A stretch of DNA of 44,613 bases from Rhodocyclaceae bacterium (GTDB lineage Bacteria > Pseudomonadota > Gammaproteobacteria > Burkholderiales > Rhodocyclaceae), in assembly GCA_006218025.1 (NCBI GenBank), contig VBWA01000025.1, positions 1 to 44,613 on the forward strand. Reading direction: 5' to 3'. Positions 25,732-39,180 of this stretch are shown piece by piece; position 1 is the first letter of the stretch; each line of letters begins with the position of its first letter. The translations under genes and the position numbers were made by a program. The notes beneath the pieces were generated by a model. The model was not told the origin of the DNA. It saw only the letters and a list, made by a program, of their open reading frames with translations, and searched no databases.

Positions 25732-25762
25732 ACGCTCCCTCCCCTTCAAGGGGAGGGAGCGT
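25732..25762. repeat. Perfect 15-bp palindromic hairpin after the NarL-type gene
   Basis: ACGCTCCCTCCCCTT (25732-25746) and AAGGGGAGGGAGCGT (25748-25762) pair completely around a single C. No T run follows, so factor-independent termination is doubtful. It belongs to the CCCTCCCC-type intergenic palindromes seen elsewhere here and may act as a transcript 3' end or a REP-like element. Confidence 0.6.
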
Positions 25763-25773
25763 CCTCCCCCCCC

Positions 25774-25790
25774 ATCAGGAATTTCCTGAT
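25774..25790. promoter_or_regulatory. 17-bp palindrome / possible operator, site B
   Basis: ATCAGGAATTTCCTGAT, a palindrome of 8+1+8 bases and almost identical to site A at 22580-22596. It lies about 85 bases upstream of the pseudo-receiver gene. Confidence 0.6.
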
Positions 25791-25852
25791 CCCATGTCAG
25801 GGAAATGCCGATTCCCTTTCCCCGGCCGCGGGCTCAGGATGGTCTCACGCGA

Positions 25853-25863
25853 CATTCCGGCAT
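25853..25863 (+). repeat. Shared 11-bp word, copy B
   Basis: CATTCCGGCAT, identical to 22649-22659. It abuts or includes the start of the pseudo-receiver gene. Confidence 0.45.
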
Positions 25864-26242
25864 GGCCATGAAAATTCTGGTGATCGATCCGAGCCCGCTG
25901 TTCCTGCGGGCGCTGTGCAACTTCATCAACGCGCTGCCGCGCTGCGAGTGTGTCGTCGCCGCTTCGCTGGACGAAGCGCTTGGGTTGGCGGCCGTGCGGG
26001 AGATGGATCTGGTCCTGATCGCCTATTCGCTGCGTCGCGCCGGCGCGGAGAGTGCGGCGCATCGTCTCAAGACACTGGTGCCTGCCGTGCGGGTGCTGCT
26101 GCTGACGGAGGATGCGGCGGGCTATCGCAACAGTTGCCTGGCGGCGGAGGCGGATGGTTGCCTGGCCACGGATTCCCTCGGCAGCGATCTGCCACAGCTC
26201 GTCGCCGGCCTCGCGCTGGAGCTTGGAAGGGAATGCGCATGA
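25862..26242 (+). CDS. Pseudo-receiver domain protein
   Basis: A 126-residue protein with the alternating beta-alpha pattern of a receiver ([43 protein letters not shown]). The phospho-acceptor position is Ala (A54 in VLIAYSL), the N-terminal acidic pair is reduced to one Asp (D9), and the conserved Lys is missing, so phosphorylation by the normal route is unlikely. Such domains usually act through protein contacts. The ATG could be 25862 or 25868; the second also overlaps the stop of a 25-codon upstream frame. Its end overlaps the next gene as ATGA, so it is made with the REC-PAS-GGDEF-EAL protein and may regulate it. Confidence 0.75.
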   Translation: MAMKILVIDPSPLFLRALCNFINALPRCECVVAASLDEALGLAAVREMDLVLIAYSLRRAGAESAAHRLKTLVPAVRVLLLTEDAAGYRNSCLAAEADGCLATDSLGSDLPQLVAGLALELGRECA

Positions 26243-28392
26243 ACGATATCGCATCACAGCAGCGCCCCCTGCGCGTGCTTCTCGTCGAGGACACGCCGGA
26301 CGACGCCCTGCTGCTGCTGCGTGCGCTGAAGAAGGCCGGCTTTGCGCCCGAACATCTGAGGGTAGACAGCGCTGCAGCGCTGCGCGACGCGCTCGCCGCC
26401 GGGCCCTGGGACATCGTCATCTCCGACTACACGATGCCCGAGTTCAGCGCCCTGCAGGCGCTGGATATTGCCAAGCGGCACGATGCCGACCTGCCCTTCA
26501 TCATCGTTTCCGGCAACATCGGGGAGGAGGTCGCGGTCGGCGCCATGCGCGCCGGCGCGCAGGACTACCTGCTCAAGCACAGTCTGGCGCGGCTGGGGCC
26601 GGTGATCGCGCGCGAAGTGGAGGAAGCCGCCGTGCACCGTGGCCGCCGCGAGGCGGAAAGCCGCCTGCTAAGTCAGCAGGTGCGCATGAACGATATCCTC
26701 GGCTCGCTCGGCGACATCGTCTGGTCGATCAGCCTGCCCGATCTGCGCATGGATTTCATCAGCGCAGCGGCGGAGGGAATTCTCGATCGCCCGGCGAGCG
26801 AGCTGCTTGGCGGTCTGAATATCTGGCTCGAAGAAGTGATTCACCCCGGCGACCGCGACCGCATGCGCGACGAGTATCTCGGCAATCTCCTGCGCAATGG
26901 CGCCGGCAGCGCGGAGTTCCGCATCCTGCGGCCCGACGGCGAAGTGCGCTGGCTGCTCGACCGCGCGCGCGTGTTCGCAGACGACAAGGGCCGCAAGTTG
27001 CGCATCGACGGCATCGCCAGCGACATTACGCAGCACAAGCAAAGCCAGGAGCAGCTCTACCGCGCCGCCCATTTCGACGCTCTGACCGGCCTGCCCAACC
27101 GCAAGCTGATGGAAATTCGCCTGCAGGAGGAACTGGCGCGGGCCGGCAAACGCGGCACCCTGATGGCGCTGTTGTTCATCGACTTCGACCGCCTCAAGAC
27201 CATCAACGACAGCCTTGGCCACAATGCCGGAGACATCGTGCTCGCCGAGCTGGCCAACCGCATGCGCGGCGTTCTGCGCGAGGAGGACACTATCGCCCGC
27301 ATCGGCGGCGACGAATTCGTGGCGATCCTGCCCGACATACGCCACGAGGCGGCGGTGGAGGGCGTGCTGGGCAAGCTGGCCGCCGCTATCGCGCCGGCTA
27401 TCGCCATTGGCGAGCATGTCATTCATTCCACAGCGAGCATCGGCGTCGCGCTCTTCCCGAGCCACGGCAGCGACGGCGAGACGCTGCTGAAGAACGCCGA
27501 TGTGGCGATGTATGCCGCCAAACGAGCCGGCCGCGACGCCTGGCGCTTCTATGCGCCGGAGATGAATGCAGCCTCGGGCAGGTTGCTGGCCCTGGAAAAC
27601 GAGCTGCGCGGCGCCCTCGGGCGCGGCGAGCTGGAACTTCACTACCAGCCGCAGGTCGACCTCGCCTGCGGTGGTGGCATCAGCGGTTTCGAGGCGCTGC
27701 TGCGCTGGCGCCACCCCAAGCGCGGCCTGGTCTCGCCCGCCGATTTCATTCCCTTGGCCGAGGAAACCGGTCTCATCGTCCCGATCGGCGAATGGGTATT
27801 GCGCGAGGCCTGTCGCCAGGCGCGGATCTGGATCGGGCAATTCAACCCCGCCCTGCGCATGGCGGTGAACCTCTCGGCGCGCCAGTTCGCTCATGCCGGG
27901 CTGGTACGAAGTGTGGCCGCGGCCTTGGCGGACAGCGGTCTCGCGGCTGCCAACCTGGAACTGGAACTGACCGAATCCCTGGTGATGCAGGAGCCGGAGA
28001 AGTCGGCCGGCGTCCTGCACGAGTTGAAGACCATGGGCATCACGCTCGCCATGGACGATTTCGGCACCGGCTATTCCAGCCTCAGCTATCTGAACCGGTT
28101 TCCGCTCGACGTGCTCAAGATCGACCGTTCCTTCGTCAACCAAATCGCTGCCGGCGCCGGCGATGCGGCACTGTGCGAAGCCATTATCGCCATGGCCGGA
28201 GCGCTCTCCCTGGAAGTCGTCGCCGAGGGCGTCGAAACGCAGGCCCAACTCGGCTTTCTGGCGCGGCACCGCTGTGACCGCATCCAGGGCTTTTTGTTCA
28301 GCAGGCCGCTGCCTGCCGCGGCTGCCACTGATCTGCTGCACGAGAAGCGCTGCCTCGATTTGTCGGGCGAAGCCGCAGGAGCGGCCTCGTGA
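26239..28392 (+). CDS. REC-PAS-GGDEF-EAL c-di-GMP response regulator
   Basis: A 717-residue protein. The receiver has D63 ([10 protein letters not shown]) and the Lys of YLLKHS; it is close in sequence to the receiver of the HisKA_3 kinase (both read SGNIGE), suggesting duplication. A PAS domain lies at about 150-275 with its PAC end ([12 protein letters not shown]). The cyclase domain has intact GGDEF (356-360) and REED inhibitory site. The EAL domain has EAL near 485, [14 protein letters not shown] and VAEGVET, so both activities look possible. ATG at 26239 overlaps the pseudo-receiver stop. A phosphorelay-controlled c-di-GMP switch is the natural reading. Confidence 0.92.
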   Translation: MNDIASQQRPLRVLLVEDTPDDALLLLRALKKAGFAPEHLRVDSAAALRDALAAGPWDIVISDYTMPEFSALQALDIAKRHDADLPFIIVSGNIGEEVAVGAMRAGAQDYLLKHSLARLGPVIAREVEEAAVHRGRREAESRLLSQQVRMNDILGSLGDIVWSISLPDLRMDFISAAAEGILDRPASELLGGLNIWLEEVIHPGDRDRMRDEYLGNLLRNGAGSAEFRILRPDGEVRWLLDRARVFADDKGRKLRIDGIASDITQHKQSQEQLYRAAHFDALTGLPNRKLMEIRLQEELARAGKRGTLMALLFIDFDRLKTINDSLGHNAGDIVLAELANRMRGVLREEDTIARIGGDEFVAILPDIRHEAAVEGVLGKLAAAIAPAIAIGEHVIHSTASIGVALFPSHGSDGETLLKNADVAMYAAKRAGRDAWRFYAPEMNAASGRLLALENELRGALGRGELELHYQPQVDLACGGGISGFEALLRWRHPKRGLVSPADFIPLAEETGLIVPIGEWVLREACRQARIWIGQFNPALRMAVNLSARQFAHAGLVRSVAAALADSGLAAANLELELTESLVMQEPEKSAGVLHELKTMGITLAMDDFGTGYSSLSYLNRFPLDVLKIDRSFVNQIAAGAGDAALCEAIIAMAGALSLEVVAEGVETQAQLGFLARHRCDRIQGFLFSRPLPAAAATDLLHEKRCLDLSGEAAGAAS

Positions 28393-31300
28393 ACAAGAAA
28401 CCGGTCGGGACTGAACTGGGCGCCTTTCCACTGCGGGCGGCCGCCGAGGAGCGGTGCGCAGACGGGATGACCGAGACCCCGGCGCGCCCGGCCCCGGAAT
28501 CGGCGCATGAACTGCTGCATGAACTTCAGGTGCATCGGATCGAGCTGGAAATGCAGAACGAGACCTTGCGTCAATCCCAGATTGCCCTGGAGGAATCCCG
28601 CGACCGCTACATTGAGTTCTATGACTTTGCCCCCGTCGGTTATCTCACGCTCACCGACCAGGGTCTGATTGCCGAAATCAATTTGACCGGCGCCGCCATG
28701 CTGGGAATGGATCGCGCCAGACTGCTGCAGCACCGCTTCAGCCCGTCGGTGACCGCCGAAGACCAGGACCGCTGGCACCTGCATTTCGTGGGTGCGCTGC
28801 GACTGGATGAAAAGCTGGATTGCGACGTGACGCTGCTGCGCCCCGATGGGTCACGTCTTGAGGTCCGGTTGGATAGCCTGCGCCTGACAAAGGAGGACAA
28901 GTCTTCGATGTTGCGTGTAGTGCTGACCGACATCACCGAGCGCAAGCGGGTTCAGGAAACGCTGCGCGCCAGCGAGCAGAGCTTCCACGACTACACCGAC
29001 CTGTCAGCCGACTGGTACTGGGAGCAGGATGCGAACTTCCGATTCACCCACATGTCCGGAGGCGTCTTCAACAAGGGCGGCTTCCGCGTCGCCGACAGCC
29101 TCGGCAAGACACGCTGGGAGCTGCCCATCGAGAGTGTCGGCGAGGAACAGTGGGCGGAGCACCGCGCACTGCTGGGGCGCCACGAAGTCTTCCATGACTT
29201 CACCTACAGCGTTCGCGTCGCCGACGGCACGCAGCGATGGTACCTGGTGAGCGGCAAGCCGGTATTCGCACCCGACGGCGAGTTTCTCGGCTACCGCGGC
29301 ATCGGTCGCGACATCAGCGAGCGCAAGCGCGCCGAGGCAGCGCTACGCGACAGCGAGCAGCGCTTCCGCGATTATGCCGAGCTCTCGGCCGACTGGTTCT
29401 GGGAGCAGGATGCCGACTTGCGTTTCTCGCGCCTGTCCGGCGGCGCGAACAATACCGAGGAAGGCATCCGCGTTGCAGCCATTCTCGGCAAGACGCGTTG
29501 GGAGCTGCCCATCGAGGGCGTTGACGACAGCGACTGGGTGGCGCACCGCGCCTTGCTGGCGCGGCGCGAAATCTTCAAGGATTTCGTCTATGGCTTGCGC
29601 GTCGCCGACGGCTCCTTGCGCTGGTTTTCGGTGAGCGGCAAGCCGGTCTTTGCCGCCGATGGCGAGTTCGCCGGTTACCGTGGCAGCACGCACGACATCA
29701 CCGATCGCCGGCGCGCGCAGGAGGCTCAGCAAGCCTCCGAGCAGCGCTTTCGTGACTACGCCGAGCTGTCGGCCGACTGGTTCTGGGAGCAGGATGCGGA
29801 GTTCCGCTTTACCGAGGTGAGCTACGGCGCAGGCATCCGTCCGATGGTGCCGCCTTTTTCCGACCGGAAGTCGGTCGGCAGGCACCGCTGGGATCTGCAC
29901 TATGTCAACGTGCCGGATGGTTTCTGGGACGAACACCGGCGCCTGCTGGAAGCCGGCCAGCCCTTCAACAATCTGCGCCTGCAGCGGCGCGACGGTGACG
30001 TCGCGCGCCATGTCGAACTCAGCGGCCGCCCGCTGTTCGACGGCCTGGGCCGTCTCATTGGCTACCGCGGCACGGGCCGCGACATCACCGAGCAGGTAAT
30101 CTCGCGGGAGAGACTGGAAAAGACCCTGCGCTGGCTGGAGCAGGCCGTCCGCGCTGGCGGCATCGGCCTGTGGGAGCGCGATATCGCGACATGGACCTTC
30201 CGATTCCGGGATAACTGGCGTGCGCTGTTCGGTTACGCCGCAGACGAGATCAACGACACCGCCGCGGAATTCGACCGCCTGGTGCATCCCGACGACCTGG
30301 CGCGCATCCAGGCCGCCGGCCGCGCCCACGTGGAAAGCCTGGGGAGCGCTTACGAAATCCGCTTCCGCGTCCGGCACAAGGACGGTTCCTGGCGCTGGGT
30401 GCTCTCGCGCGGCGAAGTGATGAGCGAGCCTGTCACGGGGCAGCGTATCTTTGTCGGCTGCCATCTCGACATCACCAGGCAGATGCGCAATGAGGAAGCG
30501 CTGCACGCCAGCGAGCAGCGCTTTCGCGACTATGCCGACCTCGCCGCCGACTGGTTCTGGGAGCAGGATGCCGATCTGCGCTTCACGGCCATGTATGGCG
30601 GCAGCGGCCACGAGTCTCCCGGGACGCTGCACGCGCCGTCAGACACTATCGGCAAGCATGCCTGGGAATTGCCCTATGTCGATGCGCCGGAAGGCTTTTG
30701 GGACGCGCACCGCCAACTGCTCGCCGCGCATCAGGCGTTTGCCGATCTGCCCTTCGGGTACCGCAAACCGGATGGAAGCATGCGCTACGTCCTCGTCAGC
30801 GGCAAGCCGATCTTCGACGCAGCCGGCAGATTCACCGGCTACTGCGGCGTCGGCCACGACATTACGGAGCAGGTGGTCTCACGGGAAAAGCTGGAAAAGA
30901 CCCAGCGCTGGCTGGAGCAGGCCGTTCGCGCCGGCAGCATCGGCCTGTGGGAGCGCGATGTCGACGGTTGGGCCCTCGGCTTCACGAACAACTGGAAGTC
31001 GTTGTTTGGTTACGCCGAGGACGAAATTGGCAGCGGCGCCGAGGACTTCGACCGCCTGGTGCATCCGGACGACCTGGAACGCGTCCATGCCGTCGCCCGC
31101 GCCTACGCGGACAATCCGCATGGCGAGTACGAGAGCCGCTTCCGCATCCGGCACAAGGACGGTTCCTGGCGCTGGGTGCTCTCGCGCGGCAACGTGCTGA
31201 CCGATGCCGCCACGGGAGAGCGCACCTGGATGGGTTCCCATATCGATATCACCAACCAGATGCAGGCCGAACAGAAAATAGCCGAGCTGGCCGCCCTGCT

Positions 31301-32075
31301 GGAGACGCGCGTCAAGGCGCGCACGGCGGAACTGGAGGAGGCCAATCGCGAGCTGGATGCCTTCAACTTCTCCGTCTCGCACGATCTGCGCACGCCACTG
31401 CGCGCCATCGAGGGCTTCAGCCAGGCTCTGCTGGAGGACTGCGACGAGCAACTCGATCAGACCGGGCGCGAGTATTTGCGGCGCATATGCAAGTCCACGG
31501 CGCGCATGGGCGAACTGATAGATGCGCTCTACGAACTTTCGCGCATGGCACGCGCGCCGCTGCACCTGGGTCCGGTCGATCTCTCCGCCATAGCGCAAGA
31601 TCTGGTCGTTGAACTTCGCGGGCAAGATCCGCAGCGCGCGGTAGCCATCGAAATCGCCGCGACGCCTCTTGCCCAGGGTGATGCGCGCCTGCTGCGAATC
31701 GTGCTCACCAACCTGCTGGGCAACGCCTGGAAGTTCACCGCGAAGACCGGGCCGGCACGCATCGTTCTTGGCGCGCAGCGGGACGAAGAGGGTCGGGTGA
31801 TTTACTTCTTGCGCGACAACGGCGTCGGGTTCGACATGCAGTTCGCCGACAAGTTGTTCCGCGTCTTCCACCGCCTGCACCGCGAAGAGGAGTTCCCCGG
31901 TCAGGGCGTTGGCCTGACGACCGTGCAACGCATAGTCGCTCGTCACGGCGGGCGGGTCTGGGGCGAAGCCGAGCGCGGCGCAGGAGCGACCTTCTATTTC
32001 ACCCTGTGGACCGACACAGCCTTGCTCGCCGACGCGCAGGGGAACATCGAGGACGCCGAAGTCCAGCTTCGCTGA
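28389..32075 (+). CDS. Multi-PAS sensor histidine kinase
   Basis: A 1228-residue soluble kinase with about seven PAS domains. After a helical lead ([20 protein letters not shown]) comes one PAS at 70-190. Then follow copies of two types: type A, marked by [15 protein letters not shown], starting near 196, 323, 450 and 709; and type B, marked by [17 protein letters not shown], near 576 and 835. HisKA follows with H998 ([17 protein letters not shown]) and HATPase_c with N box [10 protein letters not shown]1 RDNGVGFDM and G2 [12 protein letters not shown] at 28389 overlaps the previous stop; an ATG at 28467 ([10 protein letters not shown]) is an alternative. No receiver or membrane helix. The array suggests a sensor under expansion. 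Confidence 0.9.
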   Translation: MNKKPVGTELGAFPLRAAAEERCADGMTETPARPAPESAHELLHELQVHRIELEMQNETLRQSQIALEESRDRYIEFYDFAPVGYLTLTDQGLIAEINLTGAAMLGMDRARLLQHRFSPSVTAEDQDRWHLHFVGALRLDEKLDCDVTLLRPDGSRLEVRLDSLRLTKEDKSSMLRVVLTDITERKRVQETLRASEQSFHDYTDLSADWYWEQDANFRFTHMSGGVFNKGGFRVADSLGKTRWELPIESVGEEQWAEHRALLGRHEVFHDFTYSVRVADGTQRWYLVSGKPVFAPDGEFLGYRGIGRDISERKRAEAALRDSEQRFRDYAELSADWFWEQDADLRFSRLSGGANNTEEGIRVAAILGKTRWELPIEGVDDSDWVAHRALLARREIFKDFVYGLRVADGSLRWFSVSGKPVFAADGEFAGYRGSTHDITDRRRAQEAQQASEQRFRDYAELSADWFWEQDAEFRFTEVSYGAGIRPMVPPFSDRKSVGRHRWDLHYVNVPDGFWDEHRRLLEAGQPFNNLRLQRRDGDVARHVELSGRPLFDGLGRLIGYRGTGRDITEQVISRERLEKTLRWLEQAVRAGGIGLWERDIATWTFRFRDNWRALFGYAADEINDTAAEFDRLVHPDDLARIQAAGRAHVESLGSAYEIRFRVRHKDGSWRWVLSRGEVMSEPVTGQRIFVGCHLDITRQMRNEEALHASEQRFRDYADLAADWFWEQDADLRFTAMYGGSGHESPGTLHAPSDTIGKHAWELPYVDAPEGFWDAHRQLLAAHQAFADLPFGYRKPDGSMRYVLVSGKPIFDAAGRFTGYCGVGHDITEQVVSREKLEKTQRWLEQAVRAGSIGLWERDVDGWALGFTNNWKSLFGYAEDEIGSGAEDFDRLVHPDDLERVHAVARAYADNPHGEYESRFRIRHKDGSWRWVLSRGNVLTDAATGERTWMGSHIDITNQMQAEQKIAELAALLETRVKARTAELEEANRELDAFNFSVSHDLRTPLRAIEGFSQALLEDCDEQLDQTGREYLRRICKSTARMGELIDALYELSRMARAPLHLGPVDLSAIAQDLVVELRGQDPQRAVAIEIAATPLAQGDARLLRIVLTNLLGNAWKFTAKTGPARIVLGAQRDEEGRVIYFLRDNGVGFDMQFADKLFRVFHRLHREEEFPGQGVGLTTVQRIVARHGGRVWGEAERGAGATFYFTLWTDTALLADAQGNIEDAEVQLR
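29733..31286 (+). repeat. 777-bp tandem duplication inside the multi-PAS kinase
   Basis: The segment 29733-30509 (one type A plus one type B PAS domain) is repeated at 30510-31286. Within it a 43-bp stretch is identical at 30371-30413 and 31148-31190, and many other stretches match at the same 777-bp offset. A shorter 381-bp period links the three type A domains starting near 28974, 29355 and 29736. Confidence 0.8.
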
Positions 32076-32161
32076 GCGAGCGCCTTCGAAACTGAGTTGC
32101 CACGCGATGGTCGGATGGCTCGGGCGGGGTATTATTCGCGCTGACATCCACCAGGACGCTT

Positions 32162-33721
32162 TTGTTGAAAATCCCGCCCGTTGAACCCGGTACCGTCGGC
32201 CCCTGCCCGGTAGCCCCCGATGCCTTGCAGGGCATCAAACGTCAGCAGACCAACCCCGCGCGCTGGAATGGCGCCGGCTGGCAGGACTTTGTCGCGGAAT
32301 TGCGCGCTTCGGGGGTGGAACTCGCCGAGGGCGCGGCGGCTTGCGGCGTGTATGCCACCGATGCCGGCGGCACGGCCTACGGCCAGCCGCATGGCGTGGT
32401 GCTCGCGCGCAGTGCCGGCCAGGTTTCTCTGCTGCTCAAGGCGGCGCAGGCCCACCGGGTGCCGGTCACGGTACGCGGCGGCGGCCTGACCACCGAAGGC
32501 GAATCGGTGGCCTTCGGCGGCGTGCTGCTCGACATGAGCGGCATGAGCCGGGTGCTGGGCGTCGACGCGGCGGCGCTGACGGTGCGTACCGAGGCCGGAA
32601 TCTACTGGCACGCCCTGGCCGAGGAACTGCGCCGTGAAAATCTGGATTACCTTTCGGCGCCGCTCAACCTGACCTCCTCGGTCGGCGGCACGCTGGGCGT
32701 CGGCGGCATCGACGTCAATTCTGCGCGGCTCGGTTGCAGCGCCGACCAGGCGATCTCCTTGCAGGTGGTGACGCCGACCGGCGAGATCGTCGAATGCTCG
32801 GACAGCGAGAATGCGGAGCTGTTCCAGCGCGTGATCTTCGGCTACGGCCAGTTCGGCGTCATCACCGAAGCGACGCTGCGCGTGCGTCCCTACACGCCGC
32901 TGGCTATGCACTATTACTACTACTCGTCGCTGCGCACCGCGATCGAGGATCTGCAAATGCTCGACCGCAACGATGCCAGCGATTACTCGGGCATCCTCAC
33001 CATCATGGATTGCGCGGTGAACCTGCTGGTGGCCTTCGACTCGGACGAGCGCGAGGCGGCGTTCCGCAAGAACTGGGAGTCGCGCCTGCGCGGCCATGGC
33101 GAGTTCGGCTTCGCGCTGTGCATGGCCGGTCACTATGCCCTGCGTCCGTGGAAACTGGGCGAGGCGCTGTATCTGCTGCAGCGCAAGCAGGCCGTGTTTC
33201 CCGAGTTCCGCCGGCCCGAATACATGCGCGATGGAAAAATGCATGACCGCACGGTGGTGTTTTCGCGCGCGGTGTGGAAGCACTGGGGCTCGCGGCAGAT
33301 GGTGATTCCCGATCTGGCGACATCGGCCGACAAGTTCATCGAGGCGGTGGAACGCGGCAACGCGATCTGCCGCCAGTATTTCACGCACTACACGCTCTAC
33401 TGCGTCGGCATCAAGTTGCGGCCGGAGCACAAGCCGCACTACGAAATGTCCTGCGTGCCGCCTGATGCGGAAGGCTGGGCTTACGGCTGCGAATTCGAGC
33501 CGATGATCGAAGGCGGCATATACAGTCGCGATCATTTCCAGGCCTTCAAGAACGCGATCTACGACGTCGGCCTCGACCTCGGCGCCAGCTACTACCGCTT
33601 CGGCGGCATGATGAAAGGCTACATCCGGCGCGTGTTCGGCGATGCCCTGGTGGACCGGCATCTGGCCATGAAGCGCCGCGCCGATCCGGCGCTGATCCTC
33701 AACCGCGACGTGATCTTCTGA
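32162..33721 (+). CDS. FAD-linked oxidase (FAD_binding_4, cytokinin-dehydrogenase/GlcD-like)
   Basis: About 519 residues. The FAD-binding half has the features of the p-cresol/cytokinin oxidase fold: VVLARSAGQVSLLLKAAQ, the pyrophosphate loop VTVRGGGLTTEGES, and SVGGTLGVGGIDVNSARLG followed by VVTPTGEIVECS. The C-terminal substrate half is not diagnostic. No ATG is available; TTG at 32162 or 32165, after CCAGGACG, is the likely start. Its TGA overlaps the ATG of the Fe-S protein by one base. Paired with a GlcF-like partner it probably passes electrons from an organic substrate; the substrate is unknown. Confidence 0.82.
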   Translation: MLKIPPVEPGTVGPCPVAPDALQGIKRQQTNPARWNGAGWQDFVAELRASGVELAEGAAACGVYATDAGGTAYGQPHGVVLARSAGQVSLLLKAAQAHRVPVTVRGGGLTTEGESVAFGGVLLDMSGMSRVLGVDAAALTVRTEAGIYWHALAEELRRENLDYLSAPLNLTSSVGGTLGVGGIDVNSARLGCSADQAISLQVVTPTGEIVECSDSENAELFQRVIFGYGQFGVITEATLRVRPYTPLAMHYYYYSSLRTAIEDLQMLDRNDASDYSGILTIMDCAVNLLVAFDSDEREAAFRKNWESRLRGHGEFGFALCMAGHYALRPWKLGEALYLLQRKQAVFPEFRRPEYMRDGKMHDRTVVFSRAVWKHWGSRQMVIPDLATSADKFIEAVERGNAICRQYFTHYTLYCVGIKLRPEHKPHYEMSCVPPDAEGWAYGCEFEPMIEGGIYSRDHFQAFKNAIYDVGLDLGASYYRFGGMMKGYIRRVFGDALVDRHLAMKRRADPALILNRDVIF

Positions 33722-34729
33722 TGCCGGCAACCCTTGCCCGGGCGCCCGCCGCGCCCCGCGATTACGCCGCCTGCAGCGGCTGCAACCTGTGCCAGCTGGT
33801 CTGCCCCATGTGGCGCAGCCATCGCGATCCGCGCTTCACGCCCGCGGGCATGGCAAAGGCCCTGCAGTATGGAGCGACGGCAGCCTGGCTCGCCGCACCG
33901 GTCGAGGCCTGCTCGCTGTGCGGTGCCTGCGACCCGGTCTGCCCGGAGGGTATCGACCTGCCCGGCTTGGTCATGGATCTGCGGCTTCAGTTGGCAAACT
34001 CGTTGCCGTCGCCAAACCCGGCGCTGCTCGATGATCTTCGCGCGAGGCTGCAGCAGGGCGCAGCGGCGCCAGTCGTGTCGCGCTCCGCCCCCTTGCTGTT
34101 GCCCGGAGCCGATTTGCGTGCCGACGCCGCGCTGCTGGCGCGAGTGCAAGCCCTGCTCGGGCTCGCCATCGCCGACGACGATGGCGCCGACATCGCCCTG
34201 GCGCTCGAACTCGGCGTCGAGATTCCGCAGCATCGTCTGCAGCAGTTTCTTGCGTCCCTGAACGGCCACAGCATCGTCGCTGCGGATGGCCTCTTGCTGC
34301 GCCAACTGCGCCGCTGGTTGCCGGGGTCGCAGCGCATGGGCCTCGGGGCGGCTTTGAGCAGTCGCCCGGCGGTACGCAGCAATTTGCTCGCCACCGACCT
34401 CTATGTGATCGAAGCGCGCGGCTACCATGCCGACTACGAACGCATGGTGGCCTACTACGATCGACTGCAACTCGAAACGGGCTGCGCGCTCAACCTCGAT
34501 CTGCAGCGCATCGCGATTCCGGCTGTCGCCCAGGGCCTGTCGCAGAAACTGGAAGTAGCTCCCGGCGACGACGGCGCGCAGGCGAAATGGATACTGAAAG
34601 GGCGCCGACCCGCCCGCATCGTCGTCGAAAGCATGGCCGACTGCGCCGCCTTCGAGCGCGTCTGCGACCTGCCTGTTGTGCACCTTGCCGAATTGGGGGA
34701 AGATCCGGAAATGATAAAGAGGAGGCCGC

Positions 34730-34743
<14 letters not shown>
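33721..34743 (+). CDS. Dicluster 4Fe-4S protein, GlcF/HdrD-like N-terminus
   Basis: A 340-residue protein whose first 85 residues hold two classic [4Fe-4S] motifs, CSGCNLCQLVCP and CSLCGACDPVCPEG, as in GlcF, LutA and HdrC-type subunits. The remainder lacks the repeated CCG (cysteine-rich) domains of GlcF/HdrD; instead it carries an unrecognised region with LATDLYVIEARGYHADYERMV. It is sandwiched between an FAD oxidase and a geranylgeranyl-reductase-like flavoprotein, both overlapping, which suggests an electron-transfer subunit joining two flavins. The role is inference from context. Confidence 0.82.
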
Positions 34744-37907
<3,164 letters not shown>

Positions 37908-38042
37908 ACAGGAGGGCTTCGCACGCCATCCTCTCCCCAGCCCCTTATCGGCAGTTGAATCCGCCACCCAGAGCAGTCACTCAGGTCAGGCAAAGGGAAA
38001 CCTTGCCGAAGCGAGCCCTGAATAGACCGCCTCCAGTCCCGG

Positions 38043-38639
38043 TTAGATAGCGGGGCCGCGACCGACTGCAGACTGAAAGTAGAAGTCGAGCATCGCGCTC
38101 AGCGGCGCTGGACTCCCTCGCAACCGGCTACGAAGCGCAGCACCCTCCCAGCAGTCCACCAGAAGGCTTGCCATGCGTTGCGTATTGGAGCCGACGGGGA
38201 TGTCACCCTGCTTTCGAGCCTCCTCCAGGCAAACGGCGAGGCGCTTGGCGATTTCGGAAAAACAGCCCTCGACTTTCCGCCTAAATACCTCGCTGACACC
38301 TGCGAGTTCCTGTCCGAGTCCGCCCAAAAGGCATCCTAGGTAACCCTCTCTCCGATAGCTCTGCTGCACCGTTTCGAAGAAGCGACGCACCCGCTCGAGC
38401 GGGGGGCGGTCAGTGTCTGCGAGGCAAGCGTCAAGACCCGCATGCACATGCCCCATATATTGGTCGATGACCTGGAGGGCGAAGTCCTCTTTGTCCTTGA
38501 AGTGATGGTAGAAAGAACCCTTCGGGGTACGCGTAGCTGCGAGCAGAGCCTGAACGCCTAAATCGTGGTAGCCATGCTCAAGGAGCATGGACATCCCCGC
38601 GTCGAGCAGGCGCTGCTTCGTTGAATGGACCGGCTGCAT
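38043..38639 (-). CDS. TetR-family transcriptional repressor
   Basis: A 198-residue regulator. The N-terminal helix-turn-helix spans about 8-54 (TKQRLLDAGMSMLLEHGYHD, then TPKGSFYHHFKDKEDFA), the typical TetR pattern. The C-terminal ligand domain has YLGCLLGGLGQELAG and resembles the AcuR/NemR-like group. The gene follows a cupin gene on the same strand, 117 bases away, and a perfect TetR-style operator precedes the cupin, so this protein probably represses the pair. The inducer is unknown; relatives respond to electrophiles or small organic acids. Confidence 0.88.
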   Translation of the reverse strand: MQPVHSTKQRLLDAGMSMLLEHGYHDLGVQALLAATRTPKGSFYHHFKDKEDFALQVIDQYMGHVHAGLDACLADTDRPPLERVRRFFETVQQSYRREGYLGCLLGGLGQELAGVSEVFRRKVEGCFSEIAKRLAVCLEEARKQGDIPVGSNTQRMASLLVDCWEGAALRSRLRGSPAPLSAMLDFYFQSAVGRGPAI

Positions 38640-38756
38640 TGTGGTCGGGTAATGAGTCCTGGAGAGCGAACCGCGTCGCGGGAGTTTAACTCAGCCTCCA
38701 ACAGTGGTGCGTGCCTGTGCTCGCTGCCGTAGAGCACCCGCGTCGCGGCTCCCCGG

Positions 38757-39149
38757 CTAACCCAAGCTCTTTACCTTCTCGATCATGTGATTGATGACTT
38801 GACTGTGTTCGTGCTGCGGGCTGAACATGACAATCTCTGCGTCAGCGTCGACCTTTACGTTGTGCCCAGGCGGCCAGTAGAAGAGGTCATTTGTCTTCAC
38901 CGTTTCCTGCACGCCGATCGCATCGGTCGTAGTGATCTGACCACGTATGACGAAGCCCCAGTGAGGGCATTGGCAGAGGTTGCCTTCCAATCCCTGGAAG
39001 AGCGGGGTCGTATCGACACCCGCTGAGAGAGTGAAATACTCGCCGCTGATTGAGCTTGGTTTGCTCACGACACCAAAATCCGTTCGCTGACGAATCACTG
39101 CGCCGGGGATCTCCATCCGAACGTCCACGTTGTCTTTGGCCACATGCAT
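38757..39149 (-). CDS. Cupin-fold protein
   Basis: A 130-residue single cupin. The core reads CPHWGFVIRGQITTTDAIG and later DLFYWPPGHNVKVDADAEI, with His residues in the positions used for metal binding in many cupins. AAGGAGAAG precedes the ATG. Small cupins of this kind are often binding or isomerase proteins of unknown substrate. The 24-bp palindrome 31 bases upstream of the ATG indicates TetR control. Confidence 0.82.
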   Translation of the reverse strand: MHVAKDNVDVRMEIPGAVIRQRTDFGVVSKPSSISGEYFTLSAGVDTTPLFQGLEGNLCQCPHWGFVIRGQITTTDAIGVQETVKTNDLFYWPPGHNVKVDADAEIVMFSPQHEHSQVINHMIEKVKSLG

Positions 39150-39180
39150 GGTTGCTTCTCCTTTTTAATCGTGTTTTAGG

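Noticed and set aside
25794-25871. A 25-codon upstream frame ending in ATGA at the pseudo-receiver start
   Set aside because: Similar in layout to the leader at 22573, but it has no ribosome binding site, so it may be chance.
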